Part shown: positions 1 through 7,890 of the stretch, piece after piece | How the letters are laid out: every line of letters starts with the position of its first letter | How positions within the stretch are numbered: the first letter of the stretch is position 1 | Assembly (NCBI GenBank): GCA_002292925.1 | Contig: DBCF01000244.1 | Location: 10,618 to 33,962, forward strand | Length of the DNA: 23,345 bases | Source of the DNA: Roseiflexaceae bacterium UBA965 | Lineage (GTDB): Bacteria; Chloroflexota; Chloroflexia; Chloroflexales; Roseiflexaceae | Direction of reading: 5' to 3' | Notes under the pieces: model-generated | What the model was told of the DNA's origin: nothing | What the model saw: the letters and a program-made list of their open reading frames with translations, nothing else | Database searches by the model: none | Translations under genes and position numbers: made by a program

Positions 1-258
1 GGTGACCACATCTTTACAGGCTTGGGTGATTTCTGCCACCGAAAATGGGATCTCCATGCGATATATCTTGCATGAATCCCACAGGCGGCGCATATGCAAC
101 CCTAGACGAAAGATGGCCGGTCCATTTTTGGTGGGGTATGAGCGAATTCCTTCAAAAATCGATGACCCGTAATGCAAGGCATGAGTCATAACATGCACAT
201 TAGCTTGTGACCAGGGAATCATCTGTCCTTTGAACCAAATCTGCTTCTCAGTCGTCAT
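1..258 (-). CDS. ilvE: Branched-chain amino acid aminotransferase, N-terminal part (cut by window edge)
   Basis: The first 86 codons of a PLP fold-type IV aminotransferase are visible; the rest lies beyond the left edge. The enzyme interconverts valine, leucine and isoleucine with their 2-keto acids, the last step of each pathway, in the cytoplasm. The motif HALHYGSSIFEGIRSY (residues 26-41) is the family hallmark near the N-terminus of bacterial IlvE, and the opening IWFKGQMIPWSQANVHV also fits. The start is the ATG at 258, preceded by GGAG at 267-270 with a spacer of about 8 nt. It is the last visible gene of the ilvB-to-ilvE operon, 80 nt after cimA, a larger gap than most in the operon and one that contains promoter-like elements. 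D-amino acid transaminase and 4-amino-4-deoxychorismate lyase share the fold, but the operon context strongly favours IlvE. Confidence 0.93.
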   Translation of the reverse strand, partial: MTTEKQIWFKGQMIPWSQANVHVMTHALHYGSSIFEGIRSYPTKNGPAIFRLGLHMRRLWDSCKIYRMEIPFSVAEITQACKDVVT

Positions 259-295
259 GGGGGATACTCCTTTGTTGGCGATGGATTTCATGGGT

Positions 296-327
296 ATTAT
301 ATATCATTCACTTGACAACAATTGTCA
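296..327 (-). promoter_or_regulatory. Candidate internal promoter and operator-like dyad before ilvE
   Basis: In the 80-nt gap between cimA and ilvE, the minus strand carries an exact TATAAT at 301-296, about 38 nt upstream of the ilvE start. No consensus -35 hexamer lies 16-18 bp upstream. Instead that position is covered by a perfect dyad, TGACAA-N3-TTGTCA, at 313-327. A -10 element with a dyad over the -35 region looks like a regulated or activator-dependent promoter that could express ilvE separately from the operon. This is inference from the motifs alone; short dyads also arise by chance in A+T-rich gaps. Confidence 0.4.
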
Positions 328-338
328 GTTGAACCGAA

Positions 339-1913
339 CTAGTAGCCGTAGCGTGCTAACGGCAATTCCAACGCATCCCAAAGTGCCTGCCAACTGGCCG
401 CGAGGATGTTTTCTGAACACCCCACCGTGGTCCAGCGTGCATCACCGCGGGCCGATTCGATAATGACGCGGGGGCGGGCTGCCGTCCCCAAATGCTCATC
501 AACGATACGCACTTTGTAGTCAACCAACGCCACATTAGCCAGTTGCGGGTAAAACGGCGCTAACGCTTTGCGAATCGCTTGGTCGAGGGCATTGACAGGG
601 CCATCACCTTCGGCGGCGGTATGCATGTCATGCCCTTTGACCCGCAATTTGACCATTGCTTGCGAACGGATGTCGTGTTCGTTTTTGGCATCGACAAGTA
701 CGGTGAAATCAAGTAACTCGAACGGGGCCACATAGCCGGGCGCGTTGCGCCGGATAAGCATTTCAAAAGACCCTTCGGCCGCTTCGAACTGCAAGCCTTG
801 TTGTTCGAGTTCTTTGATTTTTTGCAAAATCACCCGCTCATTGCCGTCGATATCGAGCCCCAAATTGGTTGCGCGCATGCGGATATTGTTGCGCCCAGAC
901 AATTCACTGACCACAATGCGCATTTCGTTACCCACCAAATTGGGGTCGATATGCTGATAACTATCGGCGAATTTAGCCACCGCCTGGGCGTGAATCCCCC
1001 CTTTATGGGCAAAAGCACTGCGCCCCACAAAAGGTGCATGGTGGTCGGGGTTAAGATTACAGATATCAGCCACCATATGTGACACTACACTCAACCGTTG
1101 AATTTGGGCCGGAGCGATACCGTGATATCCCAACTTAAGATGAGTATTGGCAATCAAGGCGATGAGATCCATATTGCCACAGCGCTCACCGATACCATTG
1201 ATCGTGCCTTGCACATGCCGCGCACCGGCGTCGATGGCTGCCAAGGCATTGGCCACGGCTAATGCACCATCGTTGTGGGTGTGGATACCCACCTGTACGG
1301 CCAATTGCAGGTGAGCAAAATGGGCAATCACCCGGGTCACAATCCGCGTCACATCGTGGGGCAGTGCGCCGCCATTGGTGTCACACAGCACAATCACTGT
1401 TGCCCCTGCCTGGGCGGCGGCGGTAATTGTGGCGAGGGTATAGTCGGCGTCAAGTGTATAGCCATCAAAAAAATGTTCGGCGTCGTAGACGACTTCCTTG
1501 CCATGGCCTACAAAATACGCCACGCTATCGGCAATCATACGGATGTTTTCGTCGCGGGTGGTTTCGAGTACGTGTTCGACGTGCAATACTGAACTTTTGC
1601 CCACTAAGGTAACTACCGGGGTATTGGCGGCTAGCAAGGCTTGGGTGTTGGCATCACTATCACACGTCGATTTGGCGTGGCGGGTACTGCCGAAGGCGGC
1701 AATTTTAGCATGTTGGAGCACCGTGGATTGCATACGCCGAAAAAATTCGGCGTCTTTGGGATTTGAGCCGGGCCAACCACCTTCGATGTAATGCACGCCT
1801 AATTCATCAAGGACATGGGTGATTTTGATTTTGTCTTCAACCGACAGCGAAATTCCTTCACGTTGGGTGCCATCACGCAACGTGGTGTCATAGATTTTGA
1901 GCAACATGGTCAT
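339..1913 (-). CDS. cimA: (R)-citramalate synthase
   Basis: This enzyme condenses acetyl-CoA with pyruvate to (R)-citramalate, the entry to the threonine-independent route to 2-ketobutyrate and isoleucine; later steps use LeuCD and LeuB, which are not in the window. The 524-residue protein opens with IYDTTLRDGTQREG (R13 and metal ligand D14), has the HTHND metal site (H211, H213) and NGIGERCGN, and ends with a LeuA-type dimerisation/regulatory domain from about residue 395. The GGWPGSNPKD segment (45-54) is typical of the CimA subgroup and differs from the EAGFPA seen in the leuA product of the same operon. The ATG at 1913 has AGGA 8-9 nt upstream; an in-frame ATG at 1907 is less well spaced. 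It lies 16 nt after pheA. Homocitrate synthase is the main alternative and is less likely in this operon. Confidence 0.9.
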   Translation of the reverse strand: MTMLLKIYDTTLRDGTQREGISLSVEDKIKITHVLDELGVHYIEGGWPGSNPKDAEFFRRMQSTVLQHAKIAAFGSTRHAKSTCDSDANTQALLAANTPVVTLVGKSSVLHVEHVLETTRDENIRMIADSVAYFVGHGKEVVYDAEHFFDGYTLDADYTLATITAAAQAGATVIVLCDTNGGALPHDVTRIVTRVIAHFAHLQLAVQVGIHTHNDGALAVANALAAIDAGARHVQGTINGIGERCGNMDLIALIANTHLKLGYHGIAPAQIQRLSVVSHMVADICNLNPDHHAPFVGRSAFAHKGGIHAQAVAKFADSYQHIDPNLVGNEMRIVVSELSGRNNIRMRATNLGLDIDGNERVILQKIKELEQQGLQFEAAEGSFEMLIRRNAPGYVAPFELLDFTVLVDAKNEHDIRSQAMVKLRVKGHDMHTAAEGDGPVNALDQAIRKALAPFYPQLANVALVDYKVRIVDEHLGTAARPRVIIESARGDARWTTVGCSENILAASWQALWDALELPLARYGY

Positions 1914-1929
1914 TTAACGCGTCCTTTTT

Positions 1930-2760
1930 TTAACCCTTATGCCAGCGCGGATAGCTCCCAAATATTTTCAAAAAACCGGTTTGGGCACGCATCTGGTCTA
2001 AGGTAACGGCAATGTGTGGATCGAGACGATGGCCATTCAAATCAACAAAAAATACGTATTCACCCAATACTGCTTTGGATGGGCGCGATTCAAATTTGGT
2101 AATATTTATGCCGGCATCGGCCAAAATTTGGAGTGGTTTGACAATTTGGCCTGAGCGGTCTTCACGGTCAAACCCAAAACAGAGACTCGTTTTGTCGTCC
2201 CCCGTAGGGGCATGGTCGCTGGCGGCGAGCACCACAAACCGCGTGACATTACTGGCGCGGTCTTGGATGTCTGGCACCAAAATCACCGCACCAGTCAGCT
2301 CGGCTGCCCGTGTGGTGCCAATGGCTACTGCCACGCGCGCCGAAGCGAGTGCCTCGGCGGGGGCAGCACTATTTGAAAGCGAAGCGATAGTGGTAACGTG
2401 GGGCAAATGGGTGTCAATATAATGGCGACATTGACCAAGGGATTGGGGATGACCGTACAAAATTTCGACCTGCGCCAAATCGGTACCGGGCTTCCCCAAC
2501 AGTTGATGATTAATCGGAATGACAAGTTCCGCTGCAATCATCAATTGTGTGTCATGGACGAGCAGGTCAAGTGTGGTCGTCACACTTCCCTCGAGGACGT
2601 TTTCAATTGGTAACATGGCCACATCAGCATCGCCTTGCTCGACCGCCCGTACCGCAGCCGGAAAGGTTGCGTGGGGCACAAACGTATCATCACGTGTGGC
2701 ATAGGTCAATGCCGCAATTTCACTATAGGTGCCTGCCGGGCCAAGATAACTAATGCGCAT
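1930..2760 (-). CDS. pheA: Prephenate dehydratase
   Basis: This monofunctional enzyme of 276 residues converts prephenate to phenylpyruvate, the committed step of phenylalanine synthesis. The N-terminal catalytic domain (about 1-180) opens with YLGPAGTYSE and has the essential TRF motif at 173-175 (SNVTRFVVL). A C-terminal ACT domain (about 190-276) carries ESRPSK at 224-229, part of the phenylalanine-binding site. The other allosteric signature, usually GAL, reads GQI at 204-206, so feedback sensitivity may be altered. No chorismate mutase domain is fused. The gene lies between leuA (37-nt gap) and cimA (16-nt gap), so phenylalanine synthesis shares the branched-chain transcript. The start at 2760 has a modest AGGG-containing ribosome site. 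Confidence 0.93.
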   Translation of the reverse strand: MRISYLGPAGTYSEIAALTYATRDDTFVPHATFPAAVRAVEQGDADVAMLPIENVLEGSVTTTLDLLVHDTQLMIAAELVIPINHQLLGKPGTDLAQVEILYGHPQSLGQCRHYIDTHLPHVTTIASLSNSAAPAEALASARVAVAIGTTRAAELTGAVILVPDIQDRASNVTRFVVLAASDHAPTGDDKTSLCFGFDREDRSGQIVKPLQILADAGINITKFESRPSKAVLGEYVFFVDLNGHRLDPHIAVTLDQMRAQTGFLKIFGSYPRWHKG

Positions 2761-2772
2761 AAGACCCTACTA

Positions 2773-2784
2773 CCACACGTGTGG
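2773..2784. repeat. 12-bp perfect palindrome between leuA and pheA
   Basis: CCACACGTGTGG reads the same on both strands and sits in the 37-nt gap between the leuA stop and the pheA start. It could be a protein-binding site or a weak mRNA hairpin just upstream of the pheA ribosome site. No T-run follows, so it is not a terminator. Function is unknown. Confidence 0.5.
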
Positions 2785-2797
2785 CCTGAGCACACAA

Positions 2798-4453
2798 CTA
2801 GCGTTGCGTATTGGCGAAACTGTCGACGGCATAGCCTGGATTGTTTGAATCGTAGCCATCTGCATAGGCTGATTTTTCGGCTTGGATCAAGTGTTCACGG
2901 TTTTGCAACAACTTGTTCAATGCACCCATATAGGCCTCGGCCGCAGCTACCATGGTGTCGGTATGCACGCCGTAGCCATTGTACAAATCAATCCCAGGTT
3001 TGGTACTGGCTTGTTGGGCGGCCGTGGTGTCGCGAATCCGTACCGAGACCTCGGCGACGGCGTCGATGCCCTCGGTGACCGAATTAATCGCAAACTCCAA
3101 CAACTCGACGGGCCGCCCCACCACTTTGTCAATGGCCTTGTAGATGGCATCGACAGGGCCAGTACCGTGAGCCGCTTCGAGGTGGGTTTGGCCTTGTTGA
3201 TCGACCAAACGCACGGTAGCGACAGGGGTCAAACTGGTGCCTGTGATAACTTGGACATGCTCGAGTTTGTAGACTTCGACGGTGCGTTGTTGTTCGCCGG
3301 CAATCAAGGCTTCAATGTCACGGTCATCGATTTTCTTTTTGCGATCGCAGAGCTCTTTGAAGCGCTCAAATACGGCCTGAAACTCTTCTTCGCTTTCGGC
3401 TTCATAGCCCATCGCCACCAACTTGGCGCGGAAGGCGTGGCGCCCTGAGTGCTTGCCCAACACTAACATGTTGCCATCGAGCCCAACGGTCTCGGCACTC
3501 ATGATTTCGTAGGTCAAACGGTTTTTCATCACCCCGTCTTGGTGGATGCCCGACTCGTGGGCAAAGGCATTACCGCCCACGATGGCTTTGTTGGGGGGCA
3601 CCGGGATGCCGATAAACGAACTGAGCAAACGGCTCGAGCGGGTCAACTCGGTAGTATTGATTTTGGTGTTGGCTTGATAAAACGACTGACGGGTATGCAA
3701 GGCCATCACTACTTCTTCGAGTGAGGCATTACCGGCCCGCTCGCCAATCCCATTGAGTGTACATTCGACTTGACGGGCACCGGCACGCACACCGGCCAAA
3801 CTATTGGCGGTGGCCATACCCAAATCGTCGTGACAATGGGTCGAGATGATGCACTTTTCGATGCCCACCACATTCGCCAAAATCCCGCGGATCAAGTCGG
3901 CATATTCTTCGCTGGTGGTAAACCCGACCGTATCGGGGATATTGAGGGTGGTGGCGCCTTCGGCAACCACAGCAGTCAATACCTCATAGAGATAGGCGGG
4001 TTCTGAACGGGTGGCATCCATCGGCGAAAATTCAATATCGTCGCAGAGTGAGCGGGCATAACGTACCATCTCACGGGCGCGTTCCAACATTTTGGCGCGC
4101 GTCGATTTGAATTGATGTTCGATGTGAATGTCTGATGTCGACAAAAAGGTGTGGATGCGTTTTTTGGCAGCCGGTTGGATAGCGGTCCAGGCTTTGTCGA
4201 TATCTTCTTTGATGGCTCGGGCCAAGGCGGCAATCACGGGACCATCGCTGGTACCCACTTCTTTGGCTATTTGATGGACGGCAGCCCAGTCACCGGGGGA
4301 TGCAGCAGGGAAGCCCGCTTCGATTATGTCTACACCGAGGCGGTGAAGCTGACGAGCGATTTCGAGCTTTTCTTCGAGTGACATGGTGCACCCAGGAGCC
4401 TGCTCGCCATCGCGCAAGGTGGTATCAAAAATTCGTACGTGACTATCCTGCAT
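2798..4453 (-). CDS. leuA: 2-isopropylmalate synthase
   Basis: This enzyme condenses acetyl-CoA with 2-ketoisovalerate to 2-isopropylmalate, the committed step of leucine synthesis. The 551-residue protein has IFDTTLRDGEQAPG at the N-terminus (R14, metal ligand D15), EAGFPA at 45-50, NIPDTVG at 171-177, the STHCHDD metal site (H206, H208), NGIGERAGN, and the HESGIHQDG segment after the TIM barrel. A C-terminal LeuA regulatory/dimer domain, where leucine normally binds, spans roughly residues 385-520. At 551 residues it is somewhat longer than many family members (about 510-520) because of a polar C-terminal tail. The ATG at 4453 has a strong AAGGGG site upstream. It is separated from ilvC by a 62-nt gap containing a strong hairpin. 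Confidence 0.96.
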   Translation of the reverse strand: MQDSHVRIFDTTLRDGEQAPGCTMSLEEKLEIARQLHRLGVDIIEAGFPAASPGDWAAVHQIAKEVGTSDGPVIAALARAIKEDIDKAWTAIQPAAKKRIHTFLSTSDIHIEHQFKSTRAKMLERAREMVRYARSLCDDIEFSPMDATRSEPAYLYEVLTAVVAEGATTLNIPDTVGFTTSEEYADLIRGILANVVGIEKCIISTHCHDDLGMATANSLAGVRAGARQVECTLNGIGERAGNASLEEVVMALHTRQSFYQANTKINTTELTRSSRLLSSFIGIPVPPNKAIVGGNAFAHESGIHQDGVMKNRLTYEIMSAETVGLDGNMLVLGKHSGRHAFRAKLVAMGYEAESEEEFQAVFERFKELCDRKKKIDDRDIEALIAGEQQRTVEVYKLEHVQVITGTSLTPVATVRLVDQQGQTHLEAAHGTGPVDAIYKAIDKVVGRPVELLEFAINSVTEGIDAVAEVSVRIRDTTAAQQASTKPGIDLYNGYGVHTDTMVAAAEAYMGALNKLLQNREHLIQAEKSAYADGYDSNNPGYAVDSFANTQR

Positions 4454-4478
4454 GATAATTCCCCTTAATGTTGTAAAT

Positions 4479-4506
4479 GCTGGCTGGGGTAAGCACCCCA
4501 GCCAGC
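4479..4506 (-). repeat. Intercistronic hairpin between ilvC and leuA
   Basis: A perfect 11-bp inverted repeat (GCTGGCTGGGG and CCCCAGCCAGC around a 6-nt loop) lies 9 nt after the ilvC stop. On the transcribed minus strand it is followed by ATTTACAACATT, not a T-run, so it does not fit a canonical intrinsic terminator. It could be an RNA-stabilising or processing element, or a partial terminator that lowers leuA-pheA-cimA-ilvE relative to ilvBNC. Confidence 0.75.
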
Positions 4507-4515
4507 GGGTGTGGC

Positions 4516-5538
4516 TTACGAGCCGCCTTGGCCAGGAATGACTTCGCGGGGGTTTACGAACGGCATCATGCGGCGCAAATCGCGGCCGACCACTTCGATT
4601 TTGTGATCAACATCGGCAGCGCGCATTTTGTTGAAGCGGGGGCGGTTGTTGGCATTCTCATCAATCCAGTCTTCGGCAAAGGTGCCGTCTTGGATGTTGG
4701 TGAGCAATTGCTTCATTGCAGCCCGCGTTTGTTCGTTGATGATTTGTGAGCCGGCCACATAATCGCCCCACTCAGCGGTGTCTGATACCGAGAAGCGCAT
4801 GTAGTTCATACCACCTTGGTAGAAGAGGTCAACGATGAGCTTGAGCTCGTGCATACATTCGAAGTAGGCCACTTCGGGTTGGTAGCCGGCATCAACCAAG
4901 GTTTCAAAGCCAGCTTTGACCAAGGCTGATACACCACCACACAACACGGCTTGTTCGCCGAACAAGTCGGTTTCGGTTTCTTCGGCAAAGGTGGTTTCGA
5001 GTACGCCGGCACGGGTGTTGCCCATACCTTTGGCATAGGCCAAGGCGTCAGCCAAGGCATTGCCACTAGCGTCTTGGTGCACGGCGACCAAGGCTGGCAC
5101 GCCGCCACCTTGGGTATAGACTTCACGGACGCGGTGGCCGGGGGCCTTGGGGGCGACCATGCTCACATCGATGCCGGCGGGCGGAACGATTTGGCCGTAG
5201 CGGATGTTGAAGCCGTGGGCAAACATCAAGGTTTTGCCTGGTGCAATATTTGGGGCAATATCTTCGCGATATACCTTGGCTTGGACGGTGTCGGGGGTCA
5301 AATTCATGATGATTTGAGCGGCTTTTGAGGCATCGGCCACGGACATCACCTTGAGGCCGGCGGCTTCTGCTTTGGCCCAGCTTTTGGAGCCGGGGTACAA
5401 ACCAACTACCACATCGACGCCACTCTCTTTGAGGTTGAGGGCGTGGGCGTGACCTTGGCTGCCAAAGCCAATGATGGCGACAGTGCGGCCCTTTAGGCGG
5501 CCCAAATCAGCCTGATTGTCGTAATACAACTTTGCCAT
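4516..5538 (-). CDS. ilvC: Ketol-acid reductoisomerase, class I
   Basis: This enzyme isomerises and reduces acetolactate or acetohydroxybutyrate to the dihydroxy acids of valine and isoleucine synthesis, using Mg2+ and NAD(P)H. The 340-residue length is that of short class I enzymes. The Rossmann motif GFGSQGHAHA lies at 24-33, catalytic H108 is in AHGFNIRYG, and metal ligands are D192 and E196 in DLFGEQ, then E228 and E232. The cofactor-specificity loop after the second beta strand reads GLYPGSKSW, with Tyr48 where many NADPH enzymes have Arg but with Ser51 and Ser53 kept, so cofactor preference is uncertain. The Shine-Dalgarno AAGGAG lies about 12 nt before the ATG, slightly long. It is 19 nt downstream of ilvN, in the usual ilvBNC order. 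Confidence 0.97.
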   Translation of the reverse strand: MAKLYYDNQADLGRLKGRTVAIIGFGSQGHAHALNLKESGVDVVVGLYPGSKSWAKAEAAGLKVMSVADASKAAQIIMNLTPDTVQAKVYREDIAPNIAPGKTLMFAHGFNIRYGQIVPPAGIDVSMVAPKAPGHRVREVYTQGGGVPALVAVHQDASGNALADALAYAKGMGNTRAGVLETTFAEETETDLFGEQAVLCGGVSALVKAGFETLVDAGYQPEVAYFECMHELKLIVDLFYQGGMNYMRFSVSDTAEWGDYVAGSQIINEQTRAAMKQLLTNIQDGTFAEDWIDENANNRPRFNKMRAADVDHKIEVVGRDLRRMMPFVNPREVIPGQGGS

Positions 5539-5557
5539 GATCTACTGATACTCCTTG

Positions 5558-6109
5558 TTATTGGGCTGCCGCACTTGCGGCACCCGCTACGTCATTTTGC
5601 CAACCAGTGTCAACTAAATCGGCACCACTATGTCCCCGTGCGCCACGGACCATGGCGATACGCCCAGTACGCATCATTTCTTTGATGCCAAACGGACGCA
5701 CCATATCAATAAAATTGTCGACCTTGGCAGGGCCGCCGGTCATTTCGATGACCATAGCCGTTACCGATACATCGACAATCTTGGCACCAAACACTTCGGC
5801 AAGTGCCACAATCTCGGCACGTTGCTGACTCGGGACATGCAGTTTCACCAAGGCCATCTCGCGTTCAACCGTCGGGTCATCGGTGACGTCGCTGACTTTG
5901 AGCACCTCGACTAACCGATACAATTGCTTGACCACTTGTTCGACATGGTCAGATTCTACCACGACGGTCATGCGACTGACGCCGGCAGTTTCGGTGTGGC
6001 CAACGGCCAGACTCGCAATATTGTATCCCCGTCGGCGAAACATGCTGACGGCGCGATTCAACACGCCGGGGTGGTCTTGCATTAACACGACCAAAATGTG
6101 GGTCTTCAT
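5558..6109 (-). CDS. ilvN: Acetolactate synthase small (regulatory) subunit
   Basis: The regulatory partner of IlvB activates the catalytic subunit and confers valine feedback inhibition. The 183-residue protein has an N-terminal ACT domain (about 4-76) with QDHPGVLNRAVSMFRRRGYNI, containing the conserved Gly and Asn of the effector site, and a C-terminal ALS small-subunit domain (about 85-158). An Ala-rich tail of about 25 residues follows and looks dispensable. The gene begins 3 nt after the ilvB stop, and its ribosome site GGAG overlaps the final codons and stop of ilvB, so the two subunits are probably translationally coupled to keep their ratio fixed. Confidence 0.96.
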   Translation of the reverse strand: MKTHILVVLMQDHPGVLNRAVSMFRRRGYNIASLAVGHTETAGVSRMTVVVESDHVEQVVKQLYRLVEVLKVSDVTDDPTVEREMALVKLHVPSQQRAEIVALAEVFGAKIVDVSVTAMVIEMTGGPAKVDNFIDMVRPFGIKEMMRTGRIAMVRGARGHSGADLVDTGWQNDVAGAASAAAQ

Positions 6110-6112
6110 CGC

Positions 6113-7834
6113 TTACTCCGTAATCATTTCGCCGATGCTCTTGTTCTGGGGCACCATGGGGAAGACGTTGACTTCGCGTTCGACACGGAAGTCGATTAAT
6201 ACTGGACCATCAGTGGCGTAAGCCTGCTGCACTGCCGCTTCGATTTGATCCCCTGACTCAACGGTAATCCCCGTCCAACCATAGGCTTCGGCAAGTTTTT
6301 GGAAGTTGGGGCTGGTCAACGGTGTGCCGCTATAGCGCTTACCCTCAAACAACTCTTGCCATTGCCGTACCATGCCGAGGAAGCCATTGTTGATGATGGC
6401 AATCTTGATGTTCTTGATGTTTTCTTGCACAACCACAATCATTTCTTGATTGGTCATCTGGAAACCACCATCACCACACACCACCCACACAGTGTCTTCG
6501 GGATGCGCAACCGCCACACCCAAGGCTGCCGGCATGGCAAACCCCATGGTACCGGCGCCACCACTGGTGATGTGCGTCCGTGGGCGATACCAATCGAGCA
6601 ACTGGGCAGCCCACATTTGATGCTGGCCGACGTCGGTTACAACGCGGTAATTGCCCCGCTCGTTCATTTCTTTGGTGAGGACGGCATAGACATCGTGGGG
6701 CATCATCACTGACGTATCGGGGCGATTGAGGTACTGCTGTTTGTGTTGGTGTTTGGCTTGTAATTCGCGCACATATACCAGCCAATCTGCCGCCACCTGA
6801 TGGAATTGAGTTACTTTGGCTTCTTCGGGTTCTTCTTCGAGCAACGACAAGAGCACCAATTTGGCATCGCCAACAATCGGCACATCGACTTCGATGTTTT
6901 TGCCGATTTCGGAGGGATCAATGTCGACATGCACAATCGATGCATTGGGGGCAAAGGTTGAGGCCTTGCCGGTGACACGGTCATCGAAGCGCCCGCCGAT
7001 ATTGAGCAAAAAGTCGCTTTCTTGGATGGCGCGGTTGGCGTGTACCCAGCCGTGCATCCCTGGCATCCCCAATGACAACGGGTGATCCTGGGGGAAGGCG
7101 CCAAGGCCGTGCAACGTCGTAATCACGGGGATTTGATAACGTTCGGCAAAAGCCATGACTTCGTCACTGGCATTGGCCATCATAACGCCGTTACCAATCA
7201 TCATGACTGGTTTTTTGCTCTGGAGCATCAAATCAAGGGCTGCCTTGACTTGCTTTTTGCTGCCTTGGTAGGTGGGCCGATAACCAGGCAAAAAGATTTT
7301 TTTGCTGTAATCAGGGACGATTGACGCCTGCAATGCGTCTTTGGTGATGTCGATAAGTACAGGGCCTGGGCGGCCGGTCGTGGCAATAAAAATTGCTTCT
7401 TTGACGGCATAGGCAATGTCTTCGACCCGTTTAATCAGGTAGTTGTGTTTGGTGATGGGCATCGTGATGCCGGTGATGTCGGTTTCTTGGAAGGCATCTT
7501 TGCCCAACACGGCACTACTGACTTGGCCACAGATTGCCAACATCGGCGTGCTGTCCATCCAGGCATCGGCAATTGGGGTCACCAAATTAGTGGTTCCGGG
7601 GCCGCTTGTGCCGATACAGACACCAATGCGACCAGTTGAGCGGGCGAATCCTTCGGCAGCGTGGCCGGCGCCTTGTTCGTGGCGGCACAAAATATGGCGT
7701 AATTCGCTACGGTATTCCCACATAGCATGGTAGAACGGCATGATGGCGCCGCCCGGTAAACCGAACATCGTGTCGACACCATTTTGGATCAGTGCCTCAC
7801 ACAGAATCTGTGCGCCAGTGCGCTTGTCACTCAT
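6113..7834 (-). CDS. ilvB: Acetolactate synthase large (catalytic) subunit
   Basis: This ThDP- and FAD-dependent enzyme makes acetolactate from two pyruvates (valine and leucine) or acetohydroxybutyrate from pyruvate and 2-ketobutyrate (isoleucine). The 573-residue protein has the three expected domains: PYR with FGLPGGAIMPFY and catalytic E53 in CRHEQGAGHAAEG, the central FAD domain with GGRFDDRVTG (280-289), and the ThDP-binding domain with GDG at 454-456 and NN at 482-483. The start is ATG 7834, with GGAGG at 7839-7843. The frame stays open upstream to a TTG at 7861 and another ATG at 7855, but those lie in or right beside the attenuator T-run and lack a ribosome site. It is the first structural gene of the operon, directly downstream of the attenuator. 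Confidence 0.97.
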   Translation of the reverse strand: MSDKRTGAQILCEALIQNGVDTMFGLPGGAIMPFYHAMWEYRSELRHILCRHEQGAGHAAEGFARSTGRIGVCIGTSGPGTTNLVTPIADAWMDSTPMLAICGQVSSAVLGKDAFQETDITGITMPITKHNYLIKRVEDIAYAVKEAIFIATTGRPGPVLIDITKDALQASIVPDYSKKIFLPGYRPTYQGSKKQVKAALDLMLQSKKPVMMIGNGVMMANASDEVMAFAERYQIPVITTLHGLGAFPQDHPLSLGMPGMHGWVHANRAIQESDFLLNIGGRFDDRVTGKASTFAPNASIVHVDIDPSEIGKNIEVDVPIVGDAKLVLLSLLEEEPEEAKVTQFHQVAADWLVYVRELQAKHQHKQQYLNRPDTSVMMPHDVYAVLTKEMNERGNYRVVTDVGQHQMWAAQLLDWYRPRTHITSGGAGTMGFAMPAALGVAVAHPEDTVWVVCGDGGFQMTNQEMIVVVQENIKNIKIAIINNGFLGMVRQWQELFEGKRYSGTPLTSPNFQKLAEAYGWTGITVESGDQIEAAVQQAYATDGPVLIDFRVEREVNVFPMVPQNKSIGEMITE

Positions 7835-7855
7835 ACGTCCTCCAATAGATTGCAT

Positions 7856-7890
7856 AAACAAAAACCTCTCCCGTAGTGCTACGGGAGAGG
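7856..7890 (-). terminator. Attenuator: intrinsic terminator before ilvB
   Basis: On the minus strand a perfect 12-bp inverted repeat, CCTCTCCCGTAG and CTACGGGAGAGG with a 2-nt centre (effectively 11 bp with a 4-nt loop), is followed immediately by TTTTTGTTT. This is a textbook rho-independent terminator, but it lies after the leader peptide and 22 nt before the ilvB start rather than at the end of a gene. Its position means transcription must read through it to reach the operon, which is the defining geometry of an attenuator. Confidence 0.92.

Noticed and set aside
2882..3448. A 188-codon plus-strand frame antisense to leuA
   Set aside because: leuA has all family motifs across this stretch, and the antisense frame has no ribosome site or recognisable domain.
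7835..7861. Longer ilvB starting at TTG 7861 or ATG 7855
   Set aside because: These starts overlap or touch the terminator T-run and have no Shine-Dalgarno sequence, whereas ATG 7834 has GGAGG and matches the usual IlvB N-terminus.
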